Assembly: GCA_965217175.1 (NCBI GenBank)
Contig: OZ244251.1
Coordinates: 2,108,001-2,172,000, forward strand
Length of the DNA: 64,000 nucleotides
Source of the DNA: Bin87 sp965217175
GTDB lineage: Bacteria > Chloroflexota > Dehalococcoidia > Lucifugimonadales > UBA3495
Reading direction: 5' to 3'
Shown: one piece after another, positions 1 through 7,624 of the stretch
How the letters are laid out: each line of letters begins with the position of its first letter
Position numbering within the stretch: the stretch's first letter is position 1
The notes under the pieces: generated by a model
The model's database searches: none
What the model saw: only the letters and a program-made list of their open reading frames with translations
What the model was told of the DNA's origin: nothing
Program-made: the position numbers and the translations under genes

Positions 1-819
1 GTCCTGAGCCGGCCAGGACATACCGAAGCCATCATCGATCTGGCGGAATTGGCCGGCGTTTTTCCCGGCGGCGTAGTCTGCGAAATCATGAACGCGGACG
101 GCAGCATGGCCCGTATGCCGGATCTGGAGCTGTTTGCGGCGAAGCACGATTTGAAGATATTCAGCATCGCGCAGCTCATCGCGCACCGGCGCATCACCGA
201 AACGTTGATTACACGCGTCGCCGAGGCGAACCTGCCGACGAAATACGGTGTAGCGCGCATCATCGGTTACCGCAGTTCGATAGACGAAGGAGAACATGCG
301 GCTCTGGTGGTCGGCGAATGGAAAAACGGTGACGAGGTGATGGTGCGGGTGCACAGCGAATGCCTTACGGGTGATGCCTTCGGCAGTCTCAAATGTGATT
401 GCGGGGAACAGCTGGACATGGCGATGCGCATGATCTTTGAGAACGGATCGGGAGCGCTGGTGTATTTGCGGCAGGAAGGTCGCGGGATTGGGTTGCACAA
501 TAAGATCAAGGCGTACGCTCTACAGGAGCAGGGCCTGGACACTATCGAAGCCAATGTTGCGCTGGGGTTCCAGCCTGATGAGCGGAAGTACGATCTGGCG
601 GTTCAAATCATGCGCGATCTGGAGATATCTCGGGCGCGTTTGGTAACCAATAATCCCCACAAGATGGCTGGGATCAGCGGGCTTGGAGTGCAGGTTACCG
701 ATCGTATCGGCTTATCCGTTTTGCCGAACCAGACCAACGAGCAGTACCTTCGCACGAAGCGCGACAGTATGGGCCACCTTTTGTCGCCGATGCTGCCGAG
801 CCCGCCGGACGTGGCATAA
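1..819 (+). CDS. ribBA: Bifunctional 3,4-dihydroxy-2-butanone-4-phosphate synthase / GTP cyclohydrolase II, 5'-truncated by window edge
   Basis: Riboflavin synthesis: the N-terminal half makes the four-carbon butanone phosphate from ribulose 5-phosphate, and the C-terminal half opens GTP to the pyrimidine precursor. The reading frame is open from base 1, so the start lies outside; 272 residues are visible. The first ones (RPGHTEAIIDLAEL, then CEIMNADGSMARMPDL) are the end of the RibB domain. The RibA domain follows, with the zinc-ligand run HSECLTGDAFGSLKCDCG and the GTP-binding stretch YLRQEGRGIGL. It ends in TAA and converges with prfB. The family is recognised with high confidence; no other riboflavin gene is in view because the upstream side is cut. 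Confidence 0.95.
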   Translation, partial: VLSRPGHTEAIIDLAELAGVFPGGVVCEIMNADGSMARMPDLELFAAKHDLKIFSIAQLIAHRRITETLITRVAEANLPTKYGVARIIGYRSSIDEGEHAALVVGEWKNGDEVMVRVHSECLTGDAFGSLKCDCGEQLDMAMRMIFENGSGALVYLRQEGRGIGLHNKIKAYALQEQGLDTIEANVALGFQPDERKYDLAVQIMRDLEISRARLVTNNPHKMAGISGLGVQVTDRIGLSVLPNQTNEQYLRTKRDSMGHLLSPMLPSPPDVA

Positions 820-852
820 AGCTTTAAGCGGCCGGCATTTTCGCGACTTGGG

Positions 853-1954
853 TTAGCCGCCGAGTTTGGTCACCAGGTAGGCTTCGATAAACTCGTCGAT
901 TTCGCCCCCCAGGACGGCATCGGTGTTGCCGGACTGATAATCGGTGCGGTGGTCTTTCACGGATTTGTAGGGGTGCAGAACGTAGCTGCGAATCTGGTTG
1001 CCCCACTCAGCTGAAACTCTTTCGCCACGAAGTTGCGACAGGTGCTCGGCCCGTTCTTCTTCGCGCCGGGCGAGGAGCCTGGCCCGCAGGATTCGCAAGG
1101 CGTAATCGCGGTTCTGGTGCTGGGAACGCTCCGTCTGGCAGGACACCACGAGGCCGGTGGGCAGGTGTGTTATGCGAACCGCCGACGCAACTTTCTGCAC
1201 GTTCTGGCCTCCGGGACCGCTGGAGCGAAAGAAGTCCATCTTGATGTCATCGGGTCGGATTTCAACCTCGCCCTCATCGTCCAGGGCGGTCGGCAAGACT
1301 TCGACCCGAGCGAAGGAAGTTTGACGACGGCGGGCCGGGTCGAAGGGCGACATGCGAACCAGGCGATGCACGCCCACCTCTGCGCTGAGGTAACCGAAGG
1401 CGTGGGGGCCACCGATTTCCAGGGTGCCCGTCCGCAACCCGGCTTCATCCCCGTACGCGGTGTCGAGGACTTGGACCGGACGCTTTGATTTGGTGGCCCA
1501 TCCGGCGTACATACCCAGGAGCATTTCAACCCAGTCGTGGGAATCGGTGCCGCCGGCGCCTGAATGAATGGTCAGAATGGCGGGGCGGTCATCGTAAGGG
1601 CCAGAAAGGGTCAATTGCATCTCGGCCCTGGCCAGGTCGGCAGCGACGTTTTCGGATTCCGCAGTCAACTCGTCAAACAGGCTGTCGTCGCTGTTTTCGA
1701 TGGCAAGGTCAGTCAGTTCCAGAAGATCCGCTACGCGGGATTGCATTTCGCGCCACGAGTCTACAGATTGCTGTAGCTGACCCAACTGTTGCATTTTGCG
1801 CTGAGCGTTGGACGGGTCGTCCCAAAAATCGGACGCGGAAGCTTCCCGGTTCAACTGATCGATAGATTTCTCTTTGCCAATCAGGTCAAAGCCGCTCGAC
1901 AACTTCGTGGAGTTTGGTGGACATATCTACGAGATGCTGGCGGATCTCTTCCAT
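853..1954 (-). CDS. prfB: Peptide chain release factor 2, expressed through a programmed +1 frameshift
   Basis: RF2 recognises UGA and UAA and triggers peptide release. The gene starts with a 22-codon frame from ATG at 1954 (MEEIRQHLVDMSTKLHEVV...) that ends at CTT TGA C. Slipping one base forward after CTT enters the long frame at GAC (1887..1885), giving a 366-residue protein, the usual RF2 length. In that numbering the stop-codon-reading tripeptide SPF is at about 202-204 and the catalytic GGQ at about 248-250, both where RF2 has them; SPF separates it from RF1. An annotation starting at the internal TTG (1902) would miss the true N-terminus and the regulation. The gene is divergent from thrS and convergent with ribBA. 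Confidence 0.95.
1885..1891 (-). promoter_or_regulatory. RF2 programmed +1 frameshift site CTT TGA C
   Basis: Read on the minus strand the bases are CTTTGAC: Leu codon 22, in-frame TGA, then C. This is the conserved slippery site by which low RF2 activity lets the ribosome shift and make more RF2. The Shine-Dalgarno-like stimulator found upstream in E. coli (AGGGGG) is only weakly represented here by GAGCGG directly before CTT, so the strength of the stimulator is uncertain. Confidence 0.9.
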
Positions 1955-2005
1955 TCTGGATACCCCGGGCTGGACTGTGCAGCCGATTTCGTTGTTGCTC
2001 CGGCC

Positions 2006-2030
2006 ATTATACTACACGGGCATTATTATA
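2006..2030 (-). promoter_or_regulatory. Two candidate -10 boxes upstream of prfB
   Basis: On the minus strand TATAAT occurs at 2011..2006 and again at 2030..2025, 52 and 71 bases upstream of the prfB ATG. No convincing -35 is seen at either. The region is shared with the divergent thrS promoter. Confidence 0.4.
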
Positions 2031-2064
2031 CCGTTCGAAATCGGGCATCGAATGTTGAATCGGG

Positions 2065-2070
2065 TATAAT
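2065..2070 (+). promoter_or_regulatory. Candidate -10 box of thrS
   Basis: Exact TATAAT preceded by G, 95 bases before the thrS ATG. No clear TTGACA at 16-18 bases upstream. The leader between this box and thrS shows no T-box-like anti-terminator that I can recognise. Confidence 0.4.
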
Positions 2071-2165
2071 TGCCACATGAAAATTACAGCGGTACGGAAT
2101 GCGCGGCCCGGTCGTGAAAACAACGGCCGCCCATACCAACTACATCTAACAGGCAGGTAGCGTAA

Positions 2166-3950
2166 ATGCTCGACCATGGAGCCCCGGAGAACGCGGTCAG
2201 TGACCCGATCGGATACTTGCGACACCGGATGCGCCACTCGGCGGCCCATGTTATGGCAGATGCCGTATTGCAGTTGTTTCCGGAAGCCAAGGTCGCGATC
2301 GGGCCACCCACCGCGGATGGGTTTTATTACGATTTCCAGGTGGAGCGTCCTTTTACTCCGGAAGACCTGGAACAAATCGAAGCGTTGATGATTGACACCA
2401 TCAAGGCGGATGCCCCGTTTGTTCGCGAGGAGTTGAGTCGGGATGGGGCGCGATCCATGTTCTTGGAGCAACCGTTCAAGCAGGAGATAATCGACGACCT
2501 GCCCGACGAAACTACGCTCAGCATTTACCGTCATGGCGAGTTCACTGATTTGTGCCAGGGTCCTCACGTTGGTCGCACCGGCGAGATAGCAGCGGTAAAG
2601 CTGTTGCACACTGCTGGAGCGTATTGGCGCGGTGACGAGAATCGGCCCATGTTGCAGCGCATCTACGGCACCGCATTCGAGTCCCAAGAGGAACTGGATG
2701 CCCACCTGGAAAGGTTGGCGGAAGCGGAGCGCCGCGACCACCGAACCCTGGGGCGCCAGTTGAATTTGTTTACGGTTCACGAAGAAATCGGCCCTGGGCT
2801 GATCGTGTGGCATCCCAAGGGCGGCGTGATGCGGTCGATCATCGAGGATTATTGGCGTGACATACACTACCGCAAGGGATACAGCATCGTGTATTCGCCG
2901 CACATTGGACGGGCGCGGCTGTGGCAGACCAGCGGACACCTGGATTTCTATCGGGAGAGCATGTACGCGCCCATGGAAATTGATGACCAGGAATATTTTC
3001 TAAAGCCGATGAACTGCCCGTTTCACATTCAGATCTACCGGTCGGCGCTGCGGAGCTACCGGGAACTGCCCATGCGGATCGCGGAACTGGGCACCGTATA
3101 TCGGTACGAACGCAGCGGGGTACTGCACGGTTTGATGCGCGTGCGCGGGTTTACTCAGGACGACGCCCACATATTCTGCCTGCCTGATCAGGTAGCCAAC
3201 GAGGTGGGGGACGTCCTGGACCTGACCTTTGAGATCATGGCGGCGTTTGGATTCGACGAATACGACATCATGCTGTCAACGCGGCCCGACAAATACGTGG
3301 GCGACCCGGATATCTGGGAACACGCCACCGAATCACTGCGGGAAGCCCTGGTGTCGCGGGGGCTTGACTATGACATCGACGATGGCGGCGGGGCGTTCTA
3401 CGGACCGAAAATTGACATCAAAATAACCGATGCCCTGGGACGGGCCTGGCAATGTACTACCGTTCAGTTCGACTTCAACCTGCCGGACAGATTTGATTTG
3501 ACGTTCCAGGACGACCAGGGCAATCGGTCGCGCCCGTATATGGTGCACCGGGCGATTCTGGGTTCTCTGGAACGGTTTTTCGGGGTGTTGGTAGAACATT
3601 ACGCCGGAGCATTCCCGCTTTGGCTGGCGCCGGTGCAGGCCGTGGTGATACCAATTGCCGATCGCCACGTTGAATATGCGCAACAGGTTGCGGCACAATT
3701 GCAGGATGCGGGGTTCCGGGCCGACGTGGATGATCGAAGCGAGCGAATGAACCTCAAAATACGCCAGGCGCAGCTACAAAAAACGCCCTACATGCTGGTG
3801 GTGGGCGATCGGGAGGCCGAAGCAGGGGCGGCGGCGGTACGGACGCGGGATGACGGAGATCTGGGCGCCCTGCCTATGGATGAGGTGGTGGAGCGGCTGG
3901 TTGGCGAACTCGACGGCACGCCGGTGGCCAGCAGGCGACGCAGGCGTTAG
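2166..3950 (+). CDS. thrS: Threonyl-tRNA synthetase, short form without TGS domain
   Basis: Charges tRNA-Thr with threonine; class II synthetase. The 594-residue protein begins directly in the editing (second additional) domain, with the H-x3-H motif HSAAH at 24-28 and TDLCQGPHV at about 127-135. The N-terminal TGS domain of the roughly 640-residue E. coli enzyme is absent. The catalytic core carries MNCPFH (282-287, zinc Cys284), class II motif 2 around RYERSGVLHGL and the following VRGFTQDDAH. The C-terminal anticodon-binding domain (about 490-590) is present and ends in a basic RRRRR tail. Start ATG at 2166; no earlier in-frame start could add a TGS domain, since only about 200 bases separate it from divergent prfB. 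Confidence 0.96.
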   Translation: MLDHGAPENAVSDPIGYLRHRMRHSAAHVMADAVLQLFPEAKVAIGPPTADGFYYDFQVERPFTPEDLEQIEALMIDTIKADAPFVREELSRDGARSMFLEQPFKQEIIDDLPDETTLSIYRHGEFTDLCQGPHVGRTGEIAAVKLLHTAGAYWRGDENRPMLQRIYGTAFESQEELDAHLERLAEAERRDHRTLGRQLNLFTVHEEIGPGLIVWHPKGGVMRSIIEDYWRDIHYRKGYSIVYSPHIGRARLWQTSGHLDFYRESMYAPMEIDDQEYFLKPMNCPFHIQIYRSALRSYRELPMRIAELGTVYRYERSGVLHGLMRVRGFTQDDAHIFCLPDQVANEVGDVLDLTFEIMAAFGFDEYDIMLSTRPDKYVGDPDIWEHATESLREALVSRGLDYDIDDGGGAFYGPKIDIKITDALGRAWQCTTVQFDFNLPDRFDLTFQDDQGNRSRPYMVHRAILGSLERFFGVLVEHYAGAFPLWLAPVQAVVIPIADRHVEYAQQVAAQLQDAGFRADVDDRSERMNLKIRQAQLQKTPYMLVVGDREAEAGAAAVRTRDDGDLGALPMDEVVERLVGELDGTPVASRRRRR

Positions 3951-4041
3951 TCCCAGCACTGGTTTCCAAGGCAGGGCAGCAACCGCTCAGGTTACTCCGG
4001 GAGGTTCACCGAACCGGTCACAGTCATGCTGAAGCAACCGG

Positions 4042-4797
4042 TTATCGAGCGGCCAATTGCTCGAACTGCGATCGCAACGTAGACTCGCCGCCGCCGCCGA
4101 AGCCTTTTCGGTAGGTGATTATGCCGTCACCGTCCAGCGCCATCATGGAAGACTGACTAACGATTTCCAGGTCGCGCAACATTCGACCCACCGGTTGCGC
4201 CGCGATGACGTCCGTGTAGCTTTGGCCGGAGGCGTAGGCATCCAGGGTGGCCGCGTCCTCGTTGTATGAAACCAGGTAGAAATCGACCTGTCCGGCGAAT
4301 TCGGGGGCGATTTTGCTCAGCGTCTGCAACTCAGCGCGGCAGGTTGGTCACCAGGTGGCGAAGTACATCATGAATACGGGTCGCCCGTTTGCCAGCAATT
4401 CGTTCGATGAGATTTGCTGACCTTCGGTCAGGTGGAGCGCGAACTCCGGGGCGGAGTCGCCAACACCGGTTCCCACGTGAGTGATTGGCGGGGCTGCCGT
4501 GGGAGTCGGGTCGAGCGTCGGCGGTTCGGTTGACTCCTCTGTTGGGCTACCAGTGGGAGTTTCGTCAACGGAGCCAGCCGGGGGAGTTTCGGGAGTTGAC
4601 GGAGGCGCGGGTGAGGTTTCCGGTGTCGCCTCGGATGCACCGGGCTCCGGGGCGGCGGTTGCTGGGATCGGCGCCTGGGATTCGACAGGGGCGGGTTGGG
4701 AATCGGTGGCGGGCGATCCGGTTGAGCTGCACGCAAGAGACACCGCCAACACCAAGATGGCCAACAGGGTCAGCGGAATGACATTTATGCTGCGCAT
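4042..4797 (-). CDS. Thioredoxin-like lipoprotein, predicted selenoprotein (U-P-T-C), paralogue 1
   Basis: Reading through the in-frame TGA at 4350..4348 gives a 251-residue protein with Sec150. The N-terminus (MRSINVIPLTLLAILVLAV, then SLAC) is a lipoprotein signal with the lipid-bearing Cys at 23. Residues 27 to about 105 are a Pro/Thr/Ser/Glu-rich linker. A TlpA/AhpC-like thioredoxin domain follows: GDSAPEFALHL, then FMMYFATW-U-PTCRAELQTL, where U occupies the first Cys of the CxxC motif. The continuation through PTC matches the fold, so TGA is not a gene end. It lies 40 bases downstream of paralogue 2, probably in one operon. Likely a surface-anchored thiol-disulphide or peroxide-reducing enzyme; its substrate is unknown. 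A nonsense-mutated pseudogene is the alternative, made unlikely by the identical TGA in the paralogue. Confidence 0.85.
4320..4337 (-). promoter_or_regulatory. Candidate bacterial SECIS hairpin, paralogue 1
   Basis: Starting 10 bases after the TGA, the minus strand reads GCGCTGAGTTGCAGACGC. It can fold as GCG-CTG paired with CAG-(A bulge)-CGC around a five-base loop AGTTG. The loop begins 16 bases after the TGA and has G as its second base. This agrees with the bacterial SECIS model as I recall it (loop 16-37 bases from UGA, G among its first two bases). The fold is by eye; no energy was computed. Confidence 0.6.
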
Positions 4798-4837
4798 GTG
4801 TTACAGACGGCGCCAACGGCGCCGGAGGCTAGCCTCA

Positions 4838-5437
4838 TCAACTTGGCAGTTGTAAATCATGCCGACGCTGATCTTTCTGTCGGTCAGATTCGAAACCCGA
4901 CGGCACTGCGGCGGCGTCGGCGGCCAAAGCATCCAGATGCGAACGCCATTCCGTGAGGTCTCCGATCACCTGGCGGTGGTACATGATACCGTCGCCGTTG
5001 ATGGCCATCATCTCGGCCTGTCGGGTGACCTCCAGATCGGCCATCATGTCGCCGACGCCCTGAACCGATATGAGGTCGGTGAACCCCCGGCCTACGATGT
5101 AATCGTTAACGACGGCAAGGGGTTCGTCGTACGACACCACGTAGAAATCAATATCTTCGTACTCAGTAGCGAGAGTGTGCAGCGTCTGTAACTCAGCGCG
5201 GCAGGTTGGTCACCAGGTGGCGAAATAGAACAGGTGGGAGGGCCGGTCTGCTGCGTCCAGACTTTCGGAGGACACCTGGGTGCCGTCGGCCAACTGCATC
5301 GCGAATGGCGGTACCGCGTCGCCCACGTCGGAGCCGACGCCACTGGAAGCAGGGGCGCAGGCCAACGCGATGCTGGCTGCGACGGCGACAACCGCGAGCC
5401 ACGGAATTATTCTGATTCTGTTGGTCGAGACGTTCAT
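4838..5437 (-). CDS. Thioredoxin-like lipoprotein, predicted selenoprotein (U-P-T-C), paralogue 2
   Basis: Read through the in-frame TGA at 5212..5210, this is a 199-residue protein with Sec76. The ATG at 5437 opens a lipoprotein signal (MNVSTNRIRIIPWLAVVAVA, then IALAC, Cys27). Upstream in-frame codons overlap the divergent yyaL gene and look non-coding. The thioredoxin domain runs GDAVPPFAMQLADG, then HLFYFATW-U-PTCRAELQTL, FYVVSYDEP, and a C-terminal half resembling paralogue 1 (EMMAINGDGIMYHRQ versus SMMALDGDGIITYRK). It lacks the long acidic/proline linker. It is first in the pair and divergent from the thioredoxin-domain gene yyaL, which hints at a shared redox task. Stop TGA at 4840..4838. 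Confidence 0.85.
5182..5199 (-). promoter_or_regulatory. Candidate bacterial SECIS hairpin, paralogue 2
   Basis: The minus strand reads GCGCTGAGTTACAGACGC, again beginning 10 bases after the TGA. The same GCG-CTG/CAG-A-CGC stem forms, with loop AGTTA. The single difference from paralogue 1 within the element (G to A) falls in the loop, so the stem is fully conserved. Confidence 0.6.
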
Positions 5438-5565
5438 GGTCAGCGCATGTGGTTCCTGGGCATCTGGTATGCTTGCCGTTGAACGAGACCATTTTATCAA
5501 TTTGGACAGTACCGCGCTATCATTCCGATACACGCACTCGAGTCGCTGACTCCGGAGCACCACCG

Positions 5566-7614
5566 ATGCCCAATCGACTAAGCCAAGAAACCAGCCCGTA
5601 TTTGTTGCAGCACTCGGATAATCCCGTTGACTGGTATCCATGGGGAGAAGAGGCGTTGAGCCGGGCCCGCGATGAGGACCGACCCATTCTGCTGAGCATT
5701 GGCTATTCGGCTTGCCACTGGTGCCATGTTATGGAACGTGAGTCCTTTGAAAACGAGGAAATCGCCTCGCTGATGAACGAGAATTTCGTCAACATCAAAG
5801 TTGACCGGGAAGAACGGCCCGATCTGGACGCTGTGTACATGGAAGCGGTTCAAATGCTGACGGGCAGCGGTGGGTGGCCCATGACGGTGTTCCTGACCCC
5901 GGAGGGACGTCCCTATTATGGTGGAACCTACTTCCCTCCTGAAGACCGGCAGGGTATGCCTGGTTTTCCGCGGCTGTTGGCCGCTGCCAGCGAGGCGTAC
6001 CGCACCAACAAAGGAGAAATCGAACGGGTCACACGGCAATTGGCCGATCAAATGGGACGCTCCGGTCAAATGCCCCGGGGAGTTAACCCACTGACAACGG
6101 AGGTCATGCACACGGCATATTCACAGTTGGCCACTCAGTTCGACCATTTGAACGGAGGTTTTGGCAACGCACCAAAGTTCCCGCAGCCCATGACGCCGGA
6201 ATTCATGCTGCGCTACGCCCAGCACGGATTCAATCCGCGAGCGCTGGAGATGGTGCAGCTAACGTTGCAAAAGATGGCGTACGGCGGCATCTATGACCAG
6301 GTAGGCGGCGGGTTTCATCGTTATTCTACGGACGCCTACTGGCTGGTTCCCCACTTCGAAAAAATGCTGTATGACAACGCGTTGCTGGCACGCCTGTACT
6401 TGCACGCCTGGCAGATTACGTCAAACCCGCTTTACCGGCGCATTACCGAGGAAACCCTGGACTACGTTCTTCGAGAGATGACTGATACGGCCGGGGGGTT
6501 TTATTCGGCGCAGGACGCCGACAGCGAGGGTGTAGAGGGCAAGTTCTTCGTGTGGACGCCGGACGAACTGCGGGCGGCGTTGGGACCAGACGCCGAGCTG
6601 GTAATGGGACATTACGGCGTAACCGACCGAGGTAATTTCGAGGGCGCCAACATCCTCAACGTACCGAAGGATCCAGAAGACTACGCCGATGAGCGAGGGG
6701 TGAGCGAAGGCGAATTGTCGGAGGCGGTGCAGCGCGCCAGAGCCACGCTGCTTGAGATACGGGAAAGGCGGATCCATCCGCTTCTGGATGACAAGGTGCT
6801 GACCGGATGGAACGGATTGATGCTGAGATCGTTCGCCGAAGCTGGAGCCGCCCTGAATCGCGCAGATTACCTGGACGCAGCCCGCAGGAACGCGGCATTT
6901 TTGCTGGACTGCATGCGGGACGAAAACGGTCGCATCCTGAGAACCTGGCGTAACGGCCAGGCCAAACTGCTGGGGTACCTGGAAGACTATGCGTGTTTGG
7001 CGGACGGGTTGCTGGCTTTGCACGAGGCTACGCTGGAATCTCGGTGGTTGCGGGAAGCCAATGAAGTCGCGAAAGGCATTATCGAACTGTTCTGGGACGA
7101 TACGGTTGGTGGGTTCTATGACACCGGCAGCGATCACGAATCACTGATGATTCGGCCCCGGGATGTGTTCGACAACGCACAGCCGTGTGGCGGTTCAGTG
7201 GCCACGGACGTGCTGCTTCGACTGGCCGTAATCACCGGTAACGACGATTTCGCGACGAAAGCTGCGACACCGATCCGCGCATTGCAACCGTTATTGGGAC
7301 GGGCGCCATCAGCCACCGGGCACTGGTTGGGCGCATTGGATTTCTACGTGTCTCTGCCGAAAGAAATAGTTATTGTGGGCCCGGTAGATGGCGAAGTTAC
7401 CAGGGACATGTTGGAGGAGGTTGGTAAGCGGTTCCTACCCAACCGCGTTGTTGTCGGGGTGGGCGACCCGTCGTCTCCGCCGCTGGCTAATTCTCCGTTA
7501 CTGGAACAGCGGGAAATGCAGGACGGAGCGCCCACCGCCTACGTTTGCCAGCATTACGTCTGCCAACTACCGGTAACAACAGCGGCAGGGCTGGCAAACC
7601 AGCTTGATTCCTGA
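5566..7614 (+). CDS. YyaL/SSP411-type protein: thioredoxin-like DUF255 domain plus (alpha/alpha)6 barrel
   Basis: Large conserved protein of 682 residues. The N-terminal thioredoxin-like domain begins MPNRLSQETSPYLLQHSDNP and contains the intact CxxC of YSACHWCHVM (Cys50, Cys53), followed by VDREERPDLD and the GGTYFPP stretch. The rest is a helical barrel related to N-acylglucosamine 2-epimerases and cellobiose epimerases (GGIYDQVGGGFHRYSTD, WLVPHFEKMLYDNA, FYSAQDADSEG). The exact biochemical role of the family is unsettled; mammalian SPATA20 is a homologue. The ATG at 5566 is chosen because homologous sequence starts there. It is divergent from the two selenoprotein lipoproteins, 128 bases apart, so a shared redox function is possible. 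Confidence 0.9.
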   Translation: MPNRLSQETSPYLLQHSDNPVDWYPWGEEALSRARDEDRPILLSIGYSACHWCHVMERESFENEEIASLMNENFVNIKVDREERPDLDAVYMEAVQMLTGSGGWPMTVFLTPEGRPYYGGTYFPPEDRQGMPGFPRLLAAASEAYRTNKGEIERVTRQLADQMGRSGQMPRGVNPLTTEVMHTAYSQLATQFDHLNGGFGNAPKFPQPMTPEFMLRYAQHGFNPRALEMVQLTLQKMAYGGIYDQVGGGFHRYSTDAYWLVPHFEKMLYDNALLARLYLHAWQITSNPLYRRITEETLDYVLREMTDTAGGFYSAQDADSEGVEGKFFVWTPDELRAALGPDAELVMGHYGVTDRGNFEGANILNVPKDPEDYADERGVSEGELSEAVQRARATLLEIRERRIHPLLDDKVLTGWNGLMLRSFAEAGAALNRADYLDAARRNAAFLLDCMRDENGRILRTWRNGQAKLLGYLEDYACLADGLLALHEATLESRWLREANEVAKGIIELFWDDTVGGFYDTGSDHESLMIRPRDVFDNAQPCGGSVATDVLLRLAVITGNDDFATKAATPIRALQPLLGRAPSATGHWLGALDFYVSLPKEIVIVGPVDGEVTRDMLEEVGKRFLPNRVVVGVGDPSSPPLANSPLLEQREMQDGAPTAYVCQHYVCQLPVTTAAGLANQLDS

Positions 7615-7624
7615 CTGACCATTT

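Noticed and set aside
2071..2165. T-box riboswitch upstream of thrS
   Set aside because: The leader is under 100 bases and I see neither the T-box sequence nor a specifier-loop hairpin.
4348..5212. The thioredoxin-like genes as pseudogenes broken by nonsense mutation
   Set aside because: Both copies have the same TGA at the same catalytic position, no other lesion, and a conserved hairpin downstream; decay would not be so precise.
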